Assembly: GCA_017510725.1 (NCBI GenBank)
Contig: JAFWMD010000071.1
Span: forward strand, 1 to 64,000
Origin: Mogibacterium sp.
Lineage (GTDB): Bacteria > Bacillota > Clostridia > Peptostreptococcales > Anaerovoracaceae
DNA length: 64,000 bases
Direction of reading: 5' to 3'
The position numbers and the translations under genes were made by a program. Positions 58,647 to 64,000 of the stretch are shown here, piece by piece (position 1 is the first letter of the stretch; the number at the start of each line of letters is the position of its first letter). The notes under the pieces were generated by a model. It saw only the letters and a program-made list of their open reading frames with translations. It was not told the origin of the DNA and ran no database searches.

Positions 58647-59726
58647 GTGAAAGACATTTCAAGAGTAGTAGTTGGGCTGTCGGGCGGAGTTGACAGCGCG
58701 GTAGCTGCATATTTGCTTAAAGAACAGGGCTATCAGGTAATAGGAGTAACGCTAAGGACCTGGGAAGCCGAAAGCGGTGCATACAGCCGCTGCTGTGAGA
58801 TAAGCGACGCCAGAAAGGTGGCCGCTCAGCTTGAGATACCGTTTTATAATATAAACAGTCTTCCGGAGTTCAGAGAGCATGTTACGGGGCCGTTTGTTGA
58901 AGCGTACATAAAAGGACTGACACCAAACCCATGTGTAGCCTGCAACAGGTATATCAAGTGGGAGAGACTGCTCGCATTTGCTGATGAGATCAATGCCGAA
59001 TATGTGGCAACAGGTCATTATGCGCGTATCGAAAAGGCAGAAAACGGCAGGTTTACGGTGAAGCAGGCAGCATCATCAGCAAAGGATCAGACATATATGC
59101 TGTACCAGCTTACTCAGGAGCAGCTTGCGCGTACGCTGATGCCGCTTGCAGACCTTACCAAGGATGAAGTCAGGAAGATAGCGAATGACGCCGGACTGGC
59201 TGTAGCGGGCAAGAAGGATTCGCAGGAGATCTGCTTTGTTCTGGACGGGGGATATGCAGAGTATATTGACTCCTATGTCGAAGGAAAGCTTCCTCCTCCG
59301 GGTAATTTTGTCGATGAGAACGGCAATATACTTGGACGTCACAAGGGCATAGTGCATTACACCGTAGGCCAGAGAAAGGGCCTCGGACTTGCGCTCGGCT
59401 ATCCTGCATATGTAAAGTGTATCGATCCTGAAAACAATACAGTGGTGATCGGAGATCTCGAATCAGTGCATCGAAGCCGCATTCTGTGCCGGGAAGTCAA
59501 TTTTATGTCAGTTGAAGACATAAAAACCGGCGAAAAAATACGTGCTTTTGTGAAAATAAGATATCATCACGCTGCAGCACCGGCGGTGCTCGAACGTGTT
59601 GACGATAATACAATATCCGCTGTATTTGACGAGCCGGTCAAAGCTCCGGCACCCGGTCAGTCAGCAGTCTTCTATGACAGCGAAAATCGCGTAATCGGCG
59701 GAGGCATAATACAGCAATATCAGTAA
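58647..59726 (+). CDS. mnmA: tRNA-specific 2-thiouridylase MnmA
   Basis: A 359-residue MnmA. The PP-loop is GLSGGVDSAV; catalytic cysteines are C96 (NPCVACNRYIKW) and C196 (DSQEICFV); GHYAR and GQRKGLGL are also typical. It adenylates and thiolates U34 of Lys, Glu and Gln tRNAs. The start is GTG 58647; no good ATG is available. It should cooperate with the MnmM-like methyltransferase at 36651. The sulfur donor IscS is not in the window. Confidence 0.95.
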   Translation: MKDISRVVVGLSGGVDSAVAAYLLKEQGYQVIGVTLRTWEAESGAYSRCCEISDARKVAAQLEIPFYNINSLPEFREHVTGPFVEAYIKGLTPNPCVACNRYIKWERLLAFADEINAEYVATGHYARIEKAENGRFTVKQAASSAKDQTYMLYQLTQEQLARTLMPLADLTKDEVRKIANDAGLAVAGKKDSQEICFVLDGGYAEYIDSYVEGKLPPPGNFVDENGNILGRHKGIVHYTVGQRKGLGLALGYPAYVKCIDPENNTVVIGDLESVHRSRILCREVNFMSVEDIKTGEKIRAFVKIRYHHAAAPAVLERVDDNTISAVFDEPVKAPAPGQSAVFYDSENRVIGGGIIQQYQ

Positions 59727-59740
59727 AAACGGAGGTTACT

Positions 59741-59974
59741 ATGGATATATACGATATATACGATGAAATCGATCTGAGTGGATGCCCTTTCTGTGGCGGA
59801 GCAGGTTTTCTTGATGACGGAAATGGCTGGTGCTGGACAGTAACATGCATGGACTGCGGTTCGCAGACAGGCGAATTCGCTTACAGCAATCCTGAGGAGA
59901 GGGCGGCAGCAGCCCGCAGGGCGGCTTATGTCTGGAATATAGGCAAAGTTATCAGAAGTGACCTTGGTGAATAG
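59741..59974 (+). CDS. Lar-family restriction-alleviation-like zinc protein
   Basis: A 77-residue protein: SGCPFCGGAGFLDD, CWTVTCMDCGSQTG and RRAAYVWN follow the restriction-alleviation (Lar) family: CPFCGG, a CxxC pair and a final A..WN. Members in phages lower type I restriction; chromosomal ones are of unclear role. ACGGAGGTTACT precedes ATG 59741, 14 bp after mnmA, so it is probably co-transcribed. Confidence 0.8.
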   Translation: MDIYDIYDEIDLSGCPFCGGAGFLDDGNGWCWTVTCMDCGSQTGEFAYSNPEERAAAARRAAYVWNIGKVIRSDLGE

Positions 59975-60005
59975 AGTTTTTATTTATTTTATTTGGCTCT
60001 TTTCA

Positions 60006-60034
60006 TTGTGAAGTGAGTAATATAATGGTAAAAT
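60006..60034 (+). promoter_or_regulatory. Probable promoter of gap
   Basis: TTGTGA (60006-60011), 17-bp spacer, TAAAAT (60029-60034). A better -10, TATAAT (60021-60026), overlaps but has no -35 at the right distance. The untranslated leader to ATG 60150 is about 110 nt and carries a GC-rich hairpin near 60046-60069. Confidence 0.5.
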
Positions 60035-60149
60035 CAAACCGTAAATGTGCCTAATACGGGGCGCACTTAACAACGGAGATTAATATGTTGTTTAAACTAG
60101 CGGTCGGAAGATCGCAGCGGATCTAAATGATCCAGAGGAGGATTTACTA

Positions 60150-61160
60150 ATGAAAGTAGCTATTAACGGATTTGGACGTATCGGAAGACTCGCATTCAGA
60201 AAGATCTATACTGACAAGGACATTGACATCGTAGCAATCAATGACCTTACAAGCCCTAAGATGCTGGCACATCTGCTCAAGTATGACAGCGTTCAGAAGA
60301 GATTTGACGCTGCAGTAGAAGCAGCTGAGGACGGCATCGTAGTAGACGGCAAGTTCATCAAGATCTATGCTGAGGCAGATGCATCCAAGCTCCCTTGGGG
60401 CGATCTCGATGTTGATATCGTTCTCGAGTGCACAGGATTCTACACATCGAAGGCTAAGAGCCAGGCTCACCTTGATGCCGGCGCTAAGAAGGTTCTCATT
60501 TCGGCTCCTGCAGGCAACGATCTTCCAACAATCGTATTCGGAACAAATGATGACATCCTGACAAAAGAGGATACAATCGTTTCCGGAGCTTCCTGCACAA
60601 CAAACTGCCTTGCTCCAATGACAAAGGCACTCAATGATTACAAGCCAATCCAGACTGGATTCATGACAACCATCCACGCTTACACAGGTGACCAGATGAT
60701 CCTCGACGGACCACAGAGAAAGGGCGACCTCAGAAGAGCAAGAGCTGGTGCTGTAAACATCGTTCCTAACAGCACAGGCGCTGCTAAGGCTATCGGTCTG
60801 GTTATCCCTGAACTCGCTGGCAAGCTGACAGGAAACGCTATGAGAGTTCCTGTTCCATCAGGCTCCATCACAATCCTCGATGCTATCGTAAAGGACGACA
60901 CAGACTCCGTATCGGTAGAAGCAATCAATGCAGCTATGAAGGCAGCAGTTACAGATTCCTTCGGATACACAGAGGATGAGATCGTTTCGAGCGACATCAT
61001 CGGAATGAGCTATGGTTCACTCTTCGATGCAACTCAGACAGTAGTAATGCAGTGCGCTGAGCACCTCTTCGAGGTAAGAGTAACATCGTGGTACGACAAC
61101 GAGATGAGCTATGTAAGCCAGCTCGTAAGAACCCTGAAGCACATGGTAGAACTCGGCTAA
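60150..61160 (+). CDS. gap: Glyceraldehyde-3-phosphate dehydrogenase
   Basis: A 336-residue [13 protein letters not shown] is the NAD-binding loop, C149 (SGASCTTNC) the catalytic cysteine and H176 (TIHAYTGDQ) its partner; WYDNEMSY is the conserved end. It oxidises glyceraldehyde 3-phosphate to 1,3-bisphosphoglycerate in glycolysis. Strong AGAGGAGGATTTACTA before ATG 60150. Codon use is biased compared with neighbours (AGA, CTC, AAG), as expected for high expression. Monocistronic between its own leader and a strong terminator. Confidence 0.97.
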   Translation: MKVAINGFGRIGRLAFRKIYTDKDIDIVAINDLTSPKMLAHLLKYDSVQKRFDAAVEAAEDGIVVDGKFIKIYAEADASKLPWGDLDVDIVLECTGFYTSKAKSQAHLDAGAKKVLISAPAGNDLPTIVFGTNDDILTKEDTIVSGASCTTNCLAPMTKALNDYKPIQTGFMTTIHAYTGDQMILDGPQRKGDLRRARAGAVNIVPNSTGAAKAIGLVIPELAGKLTGNAMRVPVPSGSITILDAIVKDDTDSVSVEAINAAMKAAVTDSFGYTEDEIVSSDIIGMSYGSLFDATQTVVMQCAEHLFEVRVTSWYDNEMSYVSQLVRTLKHMVELG

Positions 61161-61174
61161 TTAATCACCGACAC

Positions 61175-61213
61175 ATAAGAAAACTCCGGTTTACAATACC
61201 GGAGTTTTCTTAT
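61175..61213 (+). terminator. Strong bidirectional terminator after gap
   Basis: ATAAGAAAACTCCGGT (61175-61190) and ACCGGAGTTTTCTTAT (61198-61213) form a perfect 16-bp stem around TTACAAT, with A and T runs on both sides. Confidence 0.93.
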
Positions 61214-61270
61214 GCCGAAAATGTGGTATCATTAGCGGTGGAAGAATCGTCCGAAACGAGAGGTAAAAAC

Positions 61271-62338
61271 ATGTATTACAGCGAAACTGAAGCAAGAAAG
61301 CTCGTTATCGAAGCAGGACTCAGGCTTCTCGAAAACAAGCTTATAGCCCGTACCTGGGGCAACATCAGTGCGAGGATCAGTAAAAATGAGTTCATCATAA
61401 CTCCGAGCGGCAGAGCCTATGACAGACTGACGCCGGCTGATCTCGTCAAGGTAAGGGTGAGCGACTGCTCGTACACGGGCAATGTGAAGCCTAGCAGTGA
61501 GAAAGGCGTTCACGCTGCTGCATATGCTCTAAGAAGCAATGTGGGATTCATCATCCACACTCATCAGTACTACGCATCAGCGGTCGCTGCCGAGTGCAGG
61601 AGCATCAGAACGGCTCCATGCGCAGCATATGCTCTTCCGGGTACTACAAAGCTCAGAAGGTATGTCGCAGACTGCGTCAGAAACAATCCTTACGAGAATG
61701 CATTCCTTATGGCAAGGCACGGAACACTTTTACTTGGCTCAGACATGGAGGAGGCGTTTGCCAGGGCAGAGGAGCTGGAGAACAGATGCAGGGAAATCGT
61801 TGAGGCAAGAGTGAATCCTCACGCCGCTGAAGCATACAACACATTCGACGCATCGAAGATCAATATCAGGGCGCTTCCATTTGTTAAGATCGTAAACGAT
61901 CCATACATAATGAAGTGCTGTGAAAAGGGCAGGACTGTAGGTTCATATATCGATGACTTTGCACAGATCGTAGGCCCGGACATGCAGGTAATTGACTGCG
62001 ATGAATGGGCTGCTGAGAGAGTGCTTCTGGGCTATTCAACTAACAGGGCCGCAAAGGGATTAATAGGAAAAATGCCTATGACCGGAGCTCTCGACCTCAT
62101 GGGCGGTCAGCAGCCGGCTCTGAATTCCGCCATAGGACGCAACGCAGTACTGGTAAAGGGCGTCGGAGCTGTCTGTGCAGGCAAGACCAGGTCGGATGCT
62201 GAGGCGATCGCCATGATTGTCAGCAAGAACTGTGCCGCGGCATGTTACACCAAATACGCCAGACCGCTCGGAAGCATAGATGCCAGACTCCAGCGGTACA
62301 TTTATCTCTCAAAGTACTCAAAACAGATGGAAGCATAG
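61271..62338 (+). CDS. Class II aldolase/adducin-family protein, two-lobed
   Basis: A 355-residue protein. The first lobe (1-190) is a complete class II aldolase: E77 (PSSEKG), H96 and H98 (IIHTHQYY) and H150 (LMARHGTLLLG) give the metal site. The second lobe (about 225-350) contains GRNAVLVKGVGAVCAGKTRS, which looks like the C-terminal part of a second aldolase unit without its His ligands. Normal family members are about 215-230 residues. It may cleave or bind a phosphorylated sugar. ATG 61271 follows GAGAGGTAAAAAC. Confidence 0.85.
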   Translation: MYYSETEARKLVIEAGLRLLENKLIARTWGNISARISKNEFIITPSGRAYDRLTPADLVKVRVSDCSYTGNVKPSSEKGVHAAAYALRSNVGFIIHTHQYYASAVAAECRSIRTAPCAAYALPGTTKLRRYVADCVRNNPYENAFLMARHGTLLLGSDMEEAFARAEELENRCREIVEARVNPHAAEAYNTFDASKINIRALPFVKIVNDPYIMKCCEKGRTVGSYIDDFAQIVGPDMQVIDCDEWAAERVLLGYSTNRAAKGLIGKMPMTGALDLMGGQQPALNSAIGRNAVLVKGVGAVCAGKTRSDAEAIAMIVSKNCAAACYTKYARPLGSIDARLQRYIYLSKYSKQMEA

Positions 62339-62351
62339 GTAAAGAAGAATA

Positions 62352-62792
62352 ATGAAAAAGAAGGAAGTCATCAGGGCGATAAAGTTCGCCCTGATTTCCG
62401 CATCAGCGGGCATAATCGAGATAGGACTGTTTACGGTCCTGAATGAATTCACCGGCCTCAGATACTGGCCGTGCTATCTGATAGCACTTATCGCATCAGT
62501 TCTGTGGAATTTTACCATCAACAGGCGCTACACCTTCAAGTCGACAAAGAATGTTCCGCGCGCAATGGCGATGGTATTTGCATTCTATCTGGTGTTTACT
62601 CCTGCAACTACAATACTCGGCGATTACCTTGCTGAGACGGCAGGCTGGAACGAATACCTGGTTACAGGCCTTAACATGGCGCTCAACCTGACGCTTGAGT
62701 ATCTGTACGATACATTCATAGTTTACAGGGGAGACATGGATAACAACGATATCGCCAGGAAAGATGCAGAGAAAGAGAACCGCAGGGCATAA
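62352..62792 (+). CDS. GtrA-family membrane protein
   Basis: A 146-residue four-helix membrane protein. KFALISASAGIIEIGLF, LWNFTINRRYTFKS and the charged tail match GtrA, implicated in moving lipid-linked sugars across the membrane during wall or O-antigen modification. It is 13 bp behind the aldolase gene and 13 bp ahead of the aminotransferase. Confidence 0.9.
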   Translation: MKKKEVIRAIKFALISASAGIIEIGLFTVLNEFTGLRYWPCYLIALIASVLWNFTINRRYTFKSTKNVPRAMAMVFAFYLVFTPATTILGDYLAETAGWNEYLVTGLNMALNLTLEYLYDTFIVYRGDMDNNDIARKDAEKENRRA

Positions 62793-62805
62793 CCCGGGAG
62801 GGCCA

Positions 62806-64000
62806 ATGAGCTTACTGAAATACGTAGACAGAAAGAATACGGACTGTGCAAAGTGGGACGGTCTGGAGCACACGTTCAGCAGGGGAGATCTGCTTGCGAT
62901 GTGGGTCGCCGACATGGACATCAAGGTGCCTGAATGCGTGAGCGATGCACTCAAAAATTACATCGACATGGGCGCGTTCGGCTATTATGTGCCGCCGGCA
63001 GGCTACTATGATGCTTTCATAAACTGGGAACGCAGGTATCATGGATACGAACTGAAACGCGAGTGGATGAGATTTGCTCCCGGAGTCGTGCCTGCCTTCA
63101 ACTGGCTGGTTCAGATACTGGCAGCAGAAGGAGAGTCTGTAGCGGTTATGCAGCCTGTGTACTATCCGTTCATGAAGGCCGTTGAAAACAATGGAAGGCG
63201 CCTTGTGAACTGCCCGCTGCTTCGTGGTGAGTCCGGATATTCGATGGACTATGAAGGTTTCGAGGAAACGATAGTCCGCGAAGACGTGAAGGCTTTCATT
63301 TTCTGTTCGCCGCACAATCCTGTAGGACGTGTCTGGAAGAAAGAAGAAATAAGGCGGGTAATGGATATCTGCAGCAGGCATCATGTGTACGTTATCTCAG
63401 ACGAGATCCATCATGATCTGATCATGAGCGGACATGAGCATGTTCCTTCAGCAACAGCCGGAGAATCGGCTGGAGCATACGATGATATACTGGTCACTCT
63501 GACTGCAGCGACAAAGACGTTCAATCTGGCAGCTGTTCAGAACTCGATAGTCATAATTCCGGATAAGAAGATCCGCTCCATGTGGGACAAGTTTACCGAG
63601 GGCATCCGCATTACAGGCGGTAACTCATTTGGGTACGTAGCCGTCCGTGCTGCGTATGAGGAAGGCCGTCCATGGCTCGAGGAGCTTCTCGCACTTATAG
63701 AAGGAAATTACAGATACCTGCGCAGCAGGCTCGAGGAAGCATTGCCTGGTGTGAAAGTTGCCGATCTTGAGGGCACTTATCTGATGTGGATCGACCTAAG
63801 CTCCTGCATGGACAGAATAGTTGCTGAAGCCGCCGGCTCCTCTTCACTGGATCCGGATGCTGAGGATGCAGCTGTGAACGCCATGCAGTATTTTATGGAA
63901 GATGTGTGCGGTATTGCCGGTGACTATGGTGCATGGTTCGGAGGCGATGAATACGCAGGATGCATAAGACTGAACATGGCAACATGCCGTGAGAATATAG
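62806..64000 (+). CDS. PatB/MalY-type PLP aminotransferase (C-S lyase), runs off the window
   Basis: The first 398 residues of a fold-type I PLP enzyme. MWVADMDIKVPECVSDAL and the end of the N-terminal half, FCSPHNPVGRVW and ISDEIHHDL, are characteristic of the MalY/PatB cystathionine beta-lyase branch; the PLP lysine is in TAATKTFNLA. Enzymes of this group cleave C-S bonds of cystathionine or cysteine conjugates. CGGGAGGGCCA precedes ATG 62806. The reading frame is still open at base 64000, close to the expected C-terminus. Confidence 0.92.
   Translation, partial: MSLLKYVDRKNTDCAKWDGLEHTFSRGDLLAMWVADMDIKVPECVSDALKNYIDMGAFGYYVPPAGYYDAFINWERRYHGYELKREWMRFAPGVVPAFNWLVQILAAEGESVAVMQPVYYPFMKAVENNGRRLVNCPLLRGESGYSMDYEGFEETIVREDVKAFIFCSPHNPVGRVWKKEEIRRVMDICSRHHVYVISDEIHHDLIMSGHEHVPSATAGESAGAYDDILVTLTAATKTFNLAAVQNSIVIIPDKKIRSMWDKFTEGIRITGGNSFGYVAVRAAYEEGRPWLEELLALIEGNYRYLRSRLEEALPGVKVADLEGTYLMWIDLSSCMDRIVAEAAGSSSLDPDAEDAAVNAMQYFMEDVCGIAGDYGAWFGGDEYAGCIRLNMATCRENI

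Overview
The window looks like a chromosomal segment of an anaerobic Clostridia-type Firmicute (Eubacteriales; I cannot fix the genus). The signs are strong GGAGG ribosome-binding sites, Clostridia-type families (DUF6870, DUF3877, DUF4250, DUF1653), many Fe-S and flavin proteins, and a tandem array of large serine recombinases. Every gene I can support is on the + strand. No rRNA, tRNA or CRISPR array was seen.

Region 1 (1-10 kb) is the right end of an integrated prophage or related element: the tail end of one unrecognised gene, holin, amidase endolysin, an inserted cargo cassette (MarR regulator, nitroreductase, alpha/beta hydrolase), a DUF6870 protein and three tandem large serine recombinases. 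The cargo is flanked by a ~290 bp direct repeat made of the endolysin 3' end plus its terminator. Three TTGACA(A/T)GTCAA boxes mark a small MarR regulon. A 14-bp stem directly before the first recombinase start would hide its ribosome-binding site.

Region 2 (10-22.4 kb) is an AT-rich defence-like island: a small HTH protein, a PD-(D/E)XK-like gene broken by an amber codon, a PIN-domain protein, and a tight co-directional run. The run is a DUF3427-type helicase cut off at its DEAH box, MazG-like pyrophosphohydrolase, GIY-YIG/DUF2075 helicase, HNH endonuclease, class I methyltransferase and a 1607-residue DEDDh exonuclease-RecQ-UvrD fusion. Overlapping or nearly touching genes suggest one transcript. 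This is the best candidate for an undescribed system, although its first gene appears damaged.

Region 3 (22.4-64 kb) has a higher GC content and reads as backbone. It starts with a PD-(D/E)XK-fold protein that seems to have lost its catalytic acids, coupled to kptA. Next come carbonic anhydrase, metallo-hydrolase, secernin-like peptidase, radical SAM, dinB and a long chain of small metabolic and house-cleaning enzymes (NUDIX, nitroreductases, flavodoxins, GNAT, nitrilase, PhzF, glyoxalase). It ends with larB-larC1, a cytoplasmic peptidoglycan-binding-domain protein, mnmA, gap, a class II aldolase, GtrA and a PatB/MalY-type aminotransferase that runs off the window. A cluster of GGGGACAGTCCCC palindromes at 29-36 kb supplies the last codons of three unrelated proteins. 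Several truncated genes (FMN reductase, CPBP protease, GNAT, rhodanese) show ongoing decay in the backbone.
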